This document shows positions 1 through 6,727 of a stretch of DNA of 16,567 bases, in pieces. The DNA lies in NCBI GenBank assembly GCA_017998555.1, contig JAGOCU010000016.1:1-16567 (forward strand), written 5' to 3'. The stretch's first letter is position 1, and each line of letters starts with the position of its first letter. A model generated the notes under the pieces. It was not told the DNA's origin. It ran no database searches and was given only the letters and a program-made list of their open reading frames with translations. The position numbers were made by a program, and so were the translations under genes. Source of the DNA: Thermoflexales bacterium. Lineage in GTDB: Bacteria > Chloroflexota > Anaerolineae > J036 > Brachytrichaceae.

Positions 1-1141
1 AGTACGTCCCAAGCGGCACTCGAAGCGGTCTGCCCCAGAGTGGTTGAAGTGTGATCGTTGGGTCCATGACTCGCTCGACGACAGTCGCGCCAGCCAGGCC
101 GAACTCGTTCGCGTAGGCGCCCTCGACCGTCGCGCCGTCGTCGAGGGTGTTGAAGGCGCTCTCCACCCACTCCAGCTCGAGGCGGCCGCGCGTGCCGTTG
201 AACATCACCCGCAACCCCTCCCACGGGGCGTAGGCGTTGAGGTGATAGGTCATCGTCGCGCCGCTCGTGTAACGGACCGCGAGGGCATAGTCGTCCTCGG
301 TGGTGATCCCGTCGCCGAACACGCCTTGATCCCGGAAATAGCCGTCCTCGTGCTCGGCGTTGAGATACAGGCCCTTCAGGCGGGCGTCCTTCTCAAGATG
401 GATGGCAAAGGGGTCATGGGCGGCGGCCGGCTCGCCATACGCCCGGGCATAGGTGTTGGTCTGCCCGCGCGCCTCGGCGTTGGCCTTGCCGTAGAACGCG
501 CGGCGGCCGAAACCAAAGACCGTCTCGGGCGCGGACGCCAGCCACCAGTTGATCAGGTCGAAGTGATGGGTGCTCTTGTGGACCATCAGCCCGCCGTTGT
601 TGGCCTTGTCGCGGTGCCAGCGCCGGAAGTAATCGGCCCCGTGGCGGGTGTCGAGCAGCCACTCGAAGTGCACCGACAGGACCTGCCCGATCGCGCCGCG
701 CTGCAGGAGTTCCCTGACCTTCGAGCTGTGCGGCGAATAACGGTAGTTGAAGGTGACCGTCACCTTGCGGCCGGTCTCCTTCTGGCAATCGATGATGGAC
801 TGGCATTTCTCCGCGTCGGTGGTCAGCGGTTTCTCGGTGATGATGTCGCAGCCCAGCCGCATCGCCCGGTTGATGTATTCATGATGGGTCCGGTCCATCG
901 AGGTCACGATGACGACATCCGGCTTGCGCTCGGCGATCAGCTGGTCAAAGGCCTCGGCCCGGTAGGTGGGGATGGCCGGCGCGCCGTATTCGCTGGCGAA
1001 GACACCGTTGTAGTAGTCCATCCGGGTCTGGTTTGTGTCACACAGGCCGACCAGGGCGGCCTCGGCTGAATATCGGCCCAGAATGGCCGAGGTGAACATC
1101 GACGAGCGATGACCCAGGCCGACGATTGCGTATTTCTTCAT
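1..1141 (-). CDS. Gfo/Idh/MocA family oxidoreductase, C-terminus cut by window edge
   Basis: Predicted cytoplasmic NAD(P)-dependent sugar or cyclitol dehydrogenase. Reading from ATG at 1139-1141 gives 380 codons with no stop before the left edge, so the 3' end is missing. The start MKKYAIVGLGHRSSMF is a Rossmann strand with a glycine-rich loop. The family's EKP motif is at residues 103-105, inside DIITEKPLTTDAEKC. A KSTHHFDLINWW segment (HHFD at 192-195) fits the family's catalytic histidine/aspartate region. The ATG overlaps the TGA of the preceding gene by four bases (ATGA at 1138-1141), and a GGGAAG element lies just upstream, so translation is probably coupled. It is the last visible gene of the catabolic operon and the most distal of three such dehydrogenases. 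Family membership is secure; substrate and reaction direction are not determinable here. Confidence 0.9.
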   Translation of the reverse strand, partial: MKKYAIVGLGHRSSMFTSAILGRYSAEAALVGLCDTNQTRMDYYNGVFASEYGAPAIPTYRAEAFDQLIAERKPDVVIVTSMDRTHHEYINRAMRLGCDIITEKPLTTDAEKCQSIIDCQKETGRKVTVTFNYRYSPHSSKVRELLQRGAIGQVLSVHFEWLLDTRHGADYFRRWHRDKANNGGLMVHKSTHHFDLINWWLASAPETVFGFGRRAFYGKANAEARGQTNTYARAYGEPAAAHDPFAIHLEKDARLKGLYLNAEHEDGYFRDQGVFGDGITTEDDYALAVRYTSGATMTYHLNAYAPWEGLRVMFNGTRGRLELEWVESAFNTLDDGATVEGAYANEFGLAGATVVERVMDPTITLQPLWGRPLRVPLGTY

Positions 1142-2295
1142 GATGACTTCCCGATTGAGTTGCGCGGCGACCATCCGCCGTAGACAGGGTGTGATGCGTC
1201 GAGCGGCAGGCTGACCGGCGCCCCCGTCTGCGCGGAGTAGTAGGTCGCGCTGAGCAGCTCGATCGCGTTGCGCGCGTCGGCGAGGGTGACCGGCAGCGGG
1301 GTATTGTTCGCGAGGGCGTGATAGAAGCGCAGAAGCTGGGCGTCGTAGCGGGCCGGCGGCGTGTAGCCCGTGAGAGACCCGCCATCGCCAACCCCCGAGG
1401 CGCGCTGGGCCTCGCCGGCGGCCGTGGCGTCGTAGTTGGCGATGAGGCGCTCGATGCCTGCCGCGACCTCGGGCCGGTCCGGGGAATAGGTCCACGGATC
1501 GAGCGAGTTCGTATACGCTCGCGTGTTGCTTTCGGCCGTTACGTTGGCGAAGACGAACCGGTGGCGGGTGGATTCGGCCGCCGAGCCGAGGGTGCAGCTC
1601 AGGGTTGAAAGCGCGCCATTGGCGTGCTCGAAGACGACGGCCGCGCAGTCCTCGACCTCAATCGGATTGCTGCGCGTGCTGGTCCGGGCGAAGACGCTCT
1701 TGACGGGGCCAAACACGTAGGTCAGCATGTCGACGGCATGAATCGCGTGGGTGGTGAGCACACCGCCGAGCTCGCTGGCGAACTTGCCGCGCCAGGGCAC
1801 GGCGTAATAGTCCGCGCGGCGCCGCCAATGCACTTCGACGCTGGCGGCCAGCGGCGCCCCGGCCAGGCCGGCGTCGACCAGGTGTTTCACCTTCTGCAGC
1901 CCCGCGCCGAAACGATATTGGAACACCGGCATGATCCGGCGCCCGCTCTCGGCCTCAACCCGGGCGATTTCGTCAACCCCCGCCAGGGAGTCGGTCAGGG
2001 GCTTCTCGCACACGACGTGTTTGCCGGCCCTCAACGCGGCGATCGCCTGGGGCCGGTGCAACATGGGCGGGGTGCAGATATTGACGACGTCGACGTCCGG
2101 CATCGCCAGCACATCCTCATAGCGGGTGAGGGTGAGCGGCACGCCGAGCTCGGCCGCCAACTGGCGATTCTTGTCGTCCTCGAGCGAGCAGATGGCGACC
2201 AGGTCAAACAGGTTGGGCAGGGACTTGTAGGCGGCGGCGTGCTGGGCGCCGACGCCCAACCCAACCACGACGGCGCGGAGCTTGGGGTGTGTCAT
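1138..2295 (-). CDS. Gfo/Idh/MocA family oxidoreductase
   Basis: A complete 385-residue NAD(P)-dependent dehydrogenase of the Gfo/Idh/MocA family. The N-terminus MTHPKLRAVVVGLGVGAQHA is the Rossmann strand and glycine loop, EKP lies at residues 97-99, and H186 with D189 fits the family's HxxD catalytic pair. The open frame continues 50 codons upstream of 2295, but that part is basic, low-quality sequence inside the neighbouring gene. Methionine at 2295 sits directly before the Rossmann strand and makes an ATGA overlap with the upstream stop (2292-2295), so it is chosen. No clear Shine-Dalgarno sequence is visible, which fits termination-reinitiation. The 3' end overlaps the next dehydrogenase in the same way. 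The enzyme differs in length and loop sequence from both neighbours, so this is not a recent tandem duplication. It probably oxidises or reduces a carbohydrate brought in by the adjacent importer (inference). Confidence 0.9.
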   Translation of the reverse strand: MTHPKLRAVVVGLGVGAQHAAAYKSLPNLFDLVAICSLEDDKNRQLAAELGVPLTLTRYEDVLAMPDVDVVNICTPPMLHRPQAIAALRAGKHVVCEKPLTDSLAGVDEIARVEAESGRRIMPVFQYRFGAGLQKVKHLVDAGLAGAPLAASVEVHWRRRADYYAVPWRGKFASELGGVLTTHAIHAVDMLTYVFGPVKSVFARTSTRSNPIEVEDCAAVVFEHANGALSTLSCTLGSAAESTRHRFVFANVTAESNTRAYTNSLDPWTYSPDRPEVAAGIERLIANYDATAAGEAQRASGVGDGGSLTGYTPPARYDAQLLRFYHALANNTPLPVTLADARNAIELLSATYYSAQTGAPVSLPLDASHPVYGGWSPRNSIGKSS

Positions 2296-3305
2296 TTGGT
2301 TTGGGTGATGAGGGTGGCCGATGCCTGCGCCTGAAGCGCGAGCTCGGCGGCCAGGAAGGCGTGCCGCTGCGGCATGGCGGTCTCGCTGCGGTCGATGACG
2401 TCGGCGATGAGTTGGCGGCCGTAGGGCAGCTCGACCGCATCGCAATTCTCATACCGCACGCCCTGGCCGTCGACGATGAAGAGGTGGTTGGCCCCGGGCC
2501 GTCCGCCGATGTCGACGTACTTGCGGAGTTCGATGTAGCCTTCCGTTCCCAGGACCGTCAGCCGGCCGTCGCCCCAGGTTGACAGGCCGTCGGGGGTGAA
2601 CCAATCGATGCGAATGTAGCCGCTCCCGCCGTCGCCGCGCAACATCACGTCGCCGAAGTCCTCGAGACCGGGATATTCGGGATGGGCAAGGTTGCCAACC
2701 TGCGCGGCCACAATCTCGGCCCGGGTTGAGCCGGTAAAGAACAGGAACTGGTCAAACTGGTGGCTGGCAATATCGCACAGGATGCCGCCATAGCGTTCGC
2801 GCTGGAAGAAGTAGGGCAGGCGCGACGGCGCGCCCAGGCGGTGCGGGCCGAGCCCGATGGTCTGCAGCACCCGCCCAATTGCGCCGGCCCGGACGAGTTC
2901 GCCGGCCCGGACCGTGGCCCGGTTTTCAAAGCGCTCGGAGTAACAGATCGAGTAAATGCGTTTGGTCTCGGCCTGGACGGCCCGGGCCTCCGTGAGCTGG
3001 GCGAGGGTGGTGAAGCCGGGCTTGTCGGACATGAAGTCCTTGCCGTGGCGCATGACCTGGATGCCGAGCGGGGCGCGATCGGCCGGCACGGTCGAGGTGA
3101 CCACCAGTTGGATGGAGGAATCCTCGAGGATCTCGGCCTCGCTGCGCGCCTGGCGCGCCTGGGGGAAGGCCGCCCCGAACGCGGCCTCGATGCCGCGCTC
3201 CGAGTCACGGGCGATCCACGACACGAAGGTCGCCCCGGCGTCAAGCAGGCACCTGACCTGCCCGTAGATGTGGTTGTGGGTGATACCGATAACGGAGAAT
3301 CTCAT
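2292..3305 (-). CDS. Gfo/Idh/MocA family oxidoreductase, divergent glycine loop
   Basis: A 337-residue oxidoreductase of the Gfo/Idh/MocA family and the first of three consecutive dehydrogenase genes. It starts MRFSVIGITHNHIYGQV: a Rossmann strand is followed by a G-x-THNHxxG loop in place of the usual GxGxxG/A. The usual EKP appears as DKP at residues 94-96 (FMSDKPGFTT), so the lysine and proline are kept and the acid is shortened. A CDIASHQFDQFLFF segment (H182, D185) matches the catalytic-histidine region. The ATG at 3303-3305 has no recognisable Shine-Dalgarno sequence, because a perfect palindrome ends only eight bases upstream. The stop overlaps the next start (ATGA). The differences from its two neighbours suggest a distinct step or substrate form, but the reaction itself is unknown. 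Confidence 0.88.
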   Translation of the reverse strand: MRFSVIGITHNHIYGQVRCLLDAGATFVSWIARDSERGIEAAFGAAFPQARQARSEAEILEDSSIQLVVTSTVPADRAPLGIQVMRHGKDFMSDKPGFTTLAQLTEARAVQAETKRIYSICYSERFENRATVRAGELVRAGAIGRVLQTIGLGPHRLGAPSRLPYFFQRERYGGILCDIASHQFDQFLFFTGSTRAEIVAAQVGNLAHPEYPGLEDFGDVMLRGDGGSGYIRIDWFTPDGLSTWGDGRLTVLGTEGYIELRKYVDIGGRPGANHLFIVDGQGVRYENCDAVELPYGRQLIADVIDRSETAMPQRHAFLAAELALQAQASATLITQTK

Positions 3306-3313
3306 GATGTATT

Positions 3314-3347
3314 CCGCGCGTCGGCGGGCCGGCCCGCCGACGCGCGG
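3314..3347 (-). promoter_or_regulatory. Perfect 34-bp palindrome filling the permease-dehydrogenase gap
   Basis: The 17-base arm at 3314-3330 is exactly complementary to 3331-3347, and both arms are almost pure G/C. As RNA it can fold into a stem of about 15 pairs with a tight loop. It begins four bases after the permease stop and ends eight bases before the dehydrogenase ATG, so it occupies the whole intercistronic gap. No U-run follows on the transcribed strand, which argues against a plain intrinsic terminator. An mRNA-stabilising, attenuating or translation-controlling hairpin is more likely. Confidence 0.7.
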
Positions 3348-3351
3348 TATA

Positions 3352-4218
3352 TCAGCCTTTGAGGCCGGTGGTGCTAATCCCCTGGACGAGATAGCGCTGG
3401 AAGAAGATGAAGATCAGGAAGACCGGGATCAGCGACACCGACGACATGGCGAAGATGGCGCCCCAGTCCGTGCCCGCTGACGGGTCGGAGAAAGCCCGCA
3501 GGGCGAGCGAAACGGTGTACTGCTGCGGCGCGTTGAGGTAAATCAGCGGTCCGAGGAAGTCCTCCCAGGTCCAGTAGAACGAGAAGATGGCCGCGGTGAT
3601 CAGGGCGGGCTGGATCAGGGGCAGGATGATCCGAAAGAAGATGCCGAATCGCCCGCATCCGTCGATCTCGGCCGCTTCATCGAGTTCCTTCGGGATGCCC
3701 CGGATGAACTGCATGATCATGAAGATGAAGAAGGCCTGCCCGCCGATCCGCGGCAGGAGCAACGGCAGGAAGCTGTTGCGCAATTCGAGCAGGTTTACGA
3801 AGGCGACGTACTGCGGGATGATGGTGACCTGGGTGGGCAGCATCAGCGTCATCAGCATGCAGGCAAACCAGAACTCGCGCCCAACAAACTTGATTCGGCT
3901 GAAGCCATAGGCGACGATCGAAGAAGCGCCAACGGAGAGCACCGTCGCCATCCCGGCATAGAAGAGCGAGTTCACATAGAAGGTCGTAAAGGTGGTCCCG
4001 CCGAATCCCTTCCAGCCGCGGGCGAAGTTGTCCAGGTCAATCCGGCTCGGGATCAGCGAGGTGACGGTCCGAAATACCTCGTCGCTTGGCTTGAACGAGC
4101 TTGCGAACATCCACAGCAGCGGATACAGCATCACCAGCGCGAAGCCGGCCACGAGGACGTGATAGATGACCGATCCCGCGATCTTGCGGCGGTTCGGGAG
4201 TTTGGCGGCGATATTCAT
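3352..4218 (-). CDS. Carbohydrate ABC transporter permease, MalG type
   Basis: Inner permease subunit (288 residues) of a binding-protein-dependent sugar importer of the MalG/CUT1 type. About six hydrophobic segments are visible, near residues 16-38, 83-106, 117-139, 147-169, 205-226 and 256-275. The cytoplasmic EAA loop that docks on the ATPase is clear at 181-200 (EAAEIDGCGR onward, ending RIILPL). The C-terminus ISTTGLKG is typical of MalG-type proteins. The start is supported by a GGAG element about eight bases upstream and by the location of the first membrane segment. The gene follows the MalF-type permease after an 18-bp gap, and the two should form the heterodimeric channel. The stop is four bases from a strong hairpin that separates the transport genes from the dehydrogenases. 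Confidence 0.93.
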   Translation of the reverse strand: MNIAAKLPNRRKIAGSVIYHVLVAGFALVMLYPLLWMFASSFKPSDEVFRTVTSLIPSRIDLDNFARGWKGFGGTTFTTFYVNSLFYAGMATVLSVGASSIVAYGFSRIKFVGREFWFACMLMTLMLPTQVTIIPQYVAFVNLLELRNSFLPLLLPRIGGQAFFIFMIMQFIRGIPKELDEAAEIDGCGRFGIFFRIILPLIQPALITAAIFSFYWTWEDFLGPLIYLNAPQQYTVSLALRAFSDPSAGTDWGAIFAMSSVSLIPVFLIFIFFQRYLVQGISTTGLKG

Positions 4219-4236
4219 CGGGGTGTCTCCGGGTGG

Positions 4237-5169
4237 CTAATTGCCGTCCTTGTTCTCGTAGAAAACCCATCCCGACGACGTCTTGAAGACGACGGCGGCG
4301 AAGATGCCGATGACGAGCATGAGCACCCAGGCCAGGGCCGAGGCGTAGCCCATCTGGAAGTTCTCGAACGCCCGGCGGTAAATGTAGAGCGCGTAGAAAA
4401 GGGTCGTGTCAAGCGGCGCGCCGCCGGTAACGATAAAAGCCTGGGTGAAGACCATGAAGCCGCTGATGATCTGCATGATCAGGTTGAACAGGATGACCGG
4501 CGAGAGCAGCGGCAGGGTGATGGTGATGAATTTTCGGATCGGTCCGGCCCCGTCGATCGAGGCGGCCTCATAGAACTCGGTCGGGATGTTCTTCAACCCC
4601 GCCAGAAAGATCAGCATCGGCGACCCAAATTGCCAGACGGCCAGGGCGACGAGCGTCCAGATCGCCCAGTTGGGATCGCCGAGAAAAGTGATCGCCGGGA
4701 TGCCGAAGAGCGCGCTGATCGCGTTGATGATGCCCTGGGTGCCAAACACCTGGCGCCACATCACTGCAATGGCCACGCTGCCCCCGACGATGCTCGGGGC
4801 ATAGTACGCCGCCCGATAGATCCCGTCCCCGCGCCGGCCCGCCTTCAACAACATGGCCAGCCCGAGGGCGACGATGAGGCGAAGCGGGATGGCCGTGAAG
4901 ACGAAGGTGAGGGTGGCCTGGACGGCCTTCCAGTAGCGGCCGTCCTTCGTGAACATCGTCTCGAAATTGGACAGGCCCGCCCACTGCGGGGCCGTGAAGA
5001 CGTCGTAATTCGTGAACGAGAAGTACAACGAAGTCACCATGGGCGCGGCGGTGAACAGCAGAAAGGCCAGCAGCCACGGGCCGATGAAGAGATAGCCGGA
5101 CAGGTTGTTTCGCAGGGTCCTCTTCCTGCGCGCGGCCTTTGACGCGGATGGGATCGCAACAGTTGCCAT
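4237..5169 (-). CDS. Carbohydrate ABC transporter permease, MalF/UgpA type
   Basis: Membrane permease (310 residues) of the CUT1 sugar-importer family, partner of the MalG-type subunit just downstream. A short basic N-terminus (KAARRKRTLR) precedes the first hydrophobic segment GYLFIGPWLLAFLLF at about 25-45, and further segments follow to residue 295. The EAA motif is at 201-220 (EAASIDGAGP, then TLPLL). The open frame extends upstream to 5220, but that extension runs into a perfect hairpin and gives no family-like sequence. The methionine at 5169, with a GGCGAGG element upstream and the usual distance to the first membrane helix, is preferred. It lies downstream of the binding-protein gene, from which the hairpin separates it, and the hairpin may lower permease mRNA relative to binding-protein mRNA. 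Confidence 0.92.
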   Translation of the reverse strand: MATVAIPSASKAARRKRTLRNNLSGYLFIGPWLLAFLLFTAAPMVTSLYFSFTNYDVFTAPQWAGLSNFETMFTKDGRYWKAVQATLTFVFTAIPLRLIVALGLAMLLKAGRRGDGIYRAAYYAPSIVGGSVAIAVMWRQVFGTQGIINAISALFGIPAITFLGDPNWAIWTLVALAVWQFGSPMLIFLAGLKNIPTEFYEAASIDGAGPIRKFITITLPLLSPVILFNLIMQIISGFMVFTQAFIVTGGAPLDTTLFYALYIYRRAFENFQMGYASALAWVLMLVIGIFAAVVFKTSSGWVFYENKDGN

Positions 5170-5200
5170 TCTGATTCGCCTCGCCGGCTTTGGTCTATTT

Positions 5201-5239
5201 GGCGTGAGAACGCCTGGCAAAGCCAGGCGTTCTCACGCC
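5201..5239 (-). promoter_or_regulatory. Perfect 18-bp-arm hairpin between binding protein and permease
   Basis: The arm at 5201-5218 (GGCGTGAGAACGCCTGGC) is exactly complementary to 5222-5239, with a three-base loop (AAA on plus, TTT on the transcribed strand). It lies 18 bases after the binding-protein stop and about 30 bases before the permease ATG. No U-tract follows. Intercistronic stem-loops in this position are known in sugar ABC operons, for example after malE, where they stabilise the upstream binding-protein message. A partial terminator is the alternative. Confidence 0.75.
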
Positions 5240-5257
5240 GCATAAATGTCGACGCGA

Positions 5258-6640
5258 TTACTTCTTGTTCTTGGCCAGGATCGCGGTCGCTTCCTTGCGG
5301 AGCAGCGCGACGGCATCTTCTGCCTTCATCTTCTCGTAGAGCACCGGCGAGACGACCTGCGGGACGTAGATGTTCTTGACGATGTCGTTCGCGCCGGTCG
5401 GGTCCGGCGGGCGGATCGGCTGGACGTCATTGCTGACGCGCGCGACATAGTTGAACATCTCGGTCTGCGACTTGCCGAGCTTGGGCTTGAGGGCATCCCG
5501 CACCTTGGCCGCGATCGGCACGCCGCGCTCGGCGAAGAGGATGTCATTTGCCTCGAGGTCGTTGGTGAAGAAGCTGATGAACTTCGCGGCCTCAACCTTG
5601 TTCTTGCTGTCCTTCGTGATGCTGAAGAACTGGCTGGGCTTGATGTAGTTCGAGCTCTTTCCGCCGGCCGGGCGGGGCAAGGGCAGCATCTTCAGGTTCT
5701 TGGCGTCGCCGTAGGCTTTCCATGAACCGACGATCTGATTGCTCCACATGCTGTCGGACGCGGACTTGCCGGTCGCCATGGCCTGCAGCTCAAGGCTCTT
5801 GTCGTAGTAGTTGGCCATGTCGTCGGCCAGCGTCGGGATCGCGCCCGCCTTCGACAAACGGAGCAGCCGGTTCAGATGGTCGATAAACGGCTTGTCGTCG
5901 GTATAGCCAAGCGCGGTGCCGTCATCGGAGTAGGCCCAGCCGCCCAGCGACAGGTAGAGCGACTTCCAGATCTGCTCGTTCCACAGCGAGCTGCCCGCGC
6001 CATACAGACCGGCCTTGCCCTTGATCGTGGTCGCGATTTGCTCAAAGTCGTCCCAGGTCCAGTTGTCTTTGGGCATTTCCAGGCCAGCCTTCGTGAAGAT
6101 GTCGATATCGGCCAGGAAAGTCTGCGAGTTCGAGCCAAGGTTCAGGGCGACGAGCTTGCCGTTGACCTTGCCACCCTTGGTGAAGTCGTCGGCGCAGTCC
6201 TTGAGGTCCAGCGCGCCGCTGGCGGCGTACTCCTCGAGGGGGACGATGAGGCCACGGCCCGCCCACTCGGCGATCCAGGCGTAGTCCTGCTGCATGATGT
6301 CGGGCAGCGAGTTGCCGGCCGCCTGGGTCGTCATCTTGGTCAGGTGATCGTTGAAGCTCGCGAACTCATAGGCGATCTTGACGTTCGGATTCTTCTTCTG
6401 ATACAGCTCGATGACCTTGATCGTGCGGTCGTGGCGGTCCTGGGAGCCCCACCACGCGATGCGCATGTCAACAGCGGTGTTCACGACGGCGGGCGCCGTC
6501 GTCGCGGCTGGCTTGGCTGGCGCGGCGGTGGCCGCGGGGGCGGCCGGAGCGGCAGCGCCGCCGCAGGCTGCGAGCGCCGCTGCGCCTGCGCCAAAGCCGG
6601 CCACTTTCAGGAATCTTCTGCGAGAAACTAGCTTTTTCAT
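5258..6640 (-). CDS. Extracellular solute-binding lipoprotein, family 1 (sugar ABC transporter)
   Basis: Membrane-anchored binding protein (460 residues) that should capture the substrate outside the cell and deliver it to the two permeases downstream. The N-terminus has a twin-arginine-like motif (SRRRFLK, residues 6-12), a hydrophobic stretch and a lipobox LAAC with the lipidated cysteine at 26. An Ala/Pro/Thr linker follows to about residue 53, typical of Chloroflexota lipoproteins. The mature part begins MRIAWWGSQDRHDRT and contains the SBP_bac_1 features: YQKKNPNVKI, PDIMQQDYAWIAEWAGRGLI and a WTWDDFEQIA segment. A strong AAGGAAGGAAAG ribosome-binding region precedes the ATG. Many aromatic residues fit a carbohydrate ligand, but the ligand is not identifiable. 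No ATPase gene is nearby, so a shared MsmX/UgpC-like ATPase encoded elsewhere is inferred. Confidence 0.95.
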   Translation of the reverse strand: MKKLVSRRRFLKVAGFGAGAAALAACGGAAAPAAPAATAAPAKPAATTAPAVVNTAVDMRIAWWGSQDRHDRTIKVIELYQKKNPNVKIAYEFASFNDHLTKMTTQAAGNSLPDIMQQDYAWIAEWAGRGLIVPLEEYAASGALDLKDCADDFTKGGKVNGKLVALNLGSNSQTFLADIDIFTKAGLEMPKDNWTWDDFEQIATTIKGKAGLYGAGSSLWNEQIWKSLYLSLGGWAYSDDGTALGYTDDKPFIDHLNRLLRLSKAGAIPTLADDMANYYDKSLELQAMATGKSASDSMWSNQIVGSWKAYGDAKNLKMLPLPRPAGGKSSNYIKPSQFFSITKDSKNKVEAAKFISFFTNDLEANDILFAERGVPIAAKVRDALKPKLGKSQTEMFNYVARVSNDVQPIRPPDPTGANDIVKNIYVPQVVSPVLYEKMKAEDAVALLRKEATAILAKNKK

Positions 6641-6727
6641 GACGGTCTTTCCTTCCTTTTTGCTGATCTGTCCCGTGACAGGTTTTTTCGCCGGGCGCCC
6701 ACGGGACTTCGCGGCCGGCGGACGGGT

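Noticed and set aside
44..1069. 341-codon plus-strand open frame across the first dehydrogenase
   Set aside because: It is antisense to a clear Gfo/Idh/MocA protein. It reads as Gly/Val/Arg/Asp-rich sequence without motifs, as expected of a shadow frame in G/C-rich DNA.
2296..2445. 50-codon N-terminal extension of the middle dehydrogenase
   Set aside because: It lies within the upstream dehydrogenase gene, is Arg/Pro-rich, and the ATGA junction with the Rossmann strand directly after 2295 gives a much better start.
4159..5142. 327-codon plus-strand open frame across the permeases
   Set aside because: It is highly charged, low-complexity sequence that mirrors hydrophobic membrane segments on the other strand; the permease reading is unambiguous.
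6671..6706. Possible stem-loop between the flavin oxidoreductase and the binding protein (TCCCGTG/CACGGGA arms)
   Set aside because: Only seven pairs with a 22-base loop, and no U-tract on the transcribed strand; this is too weak to call beside the two perfect hairpins in the same operon.
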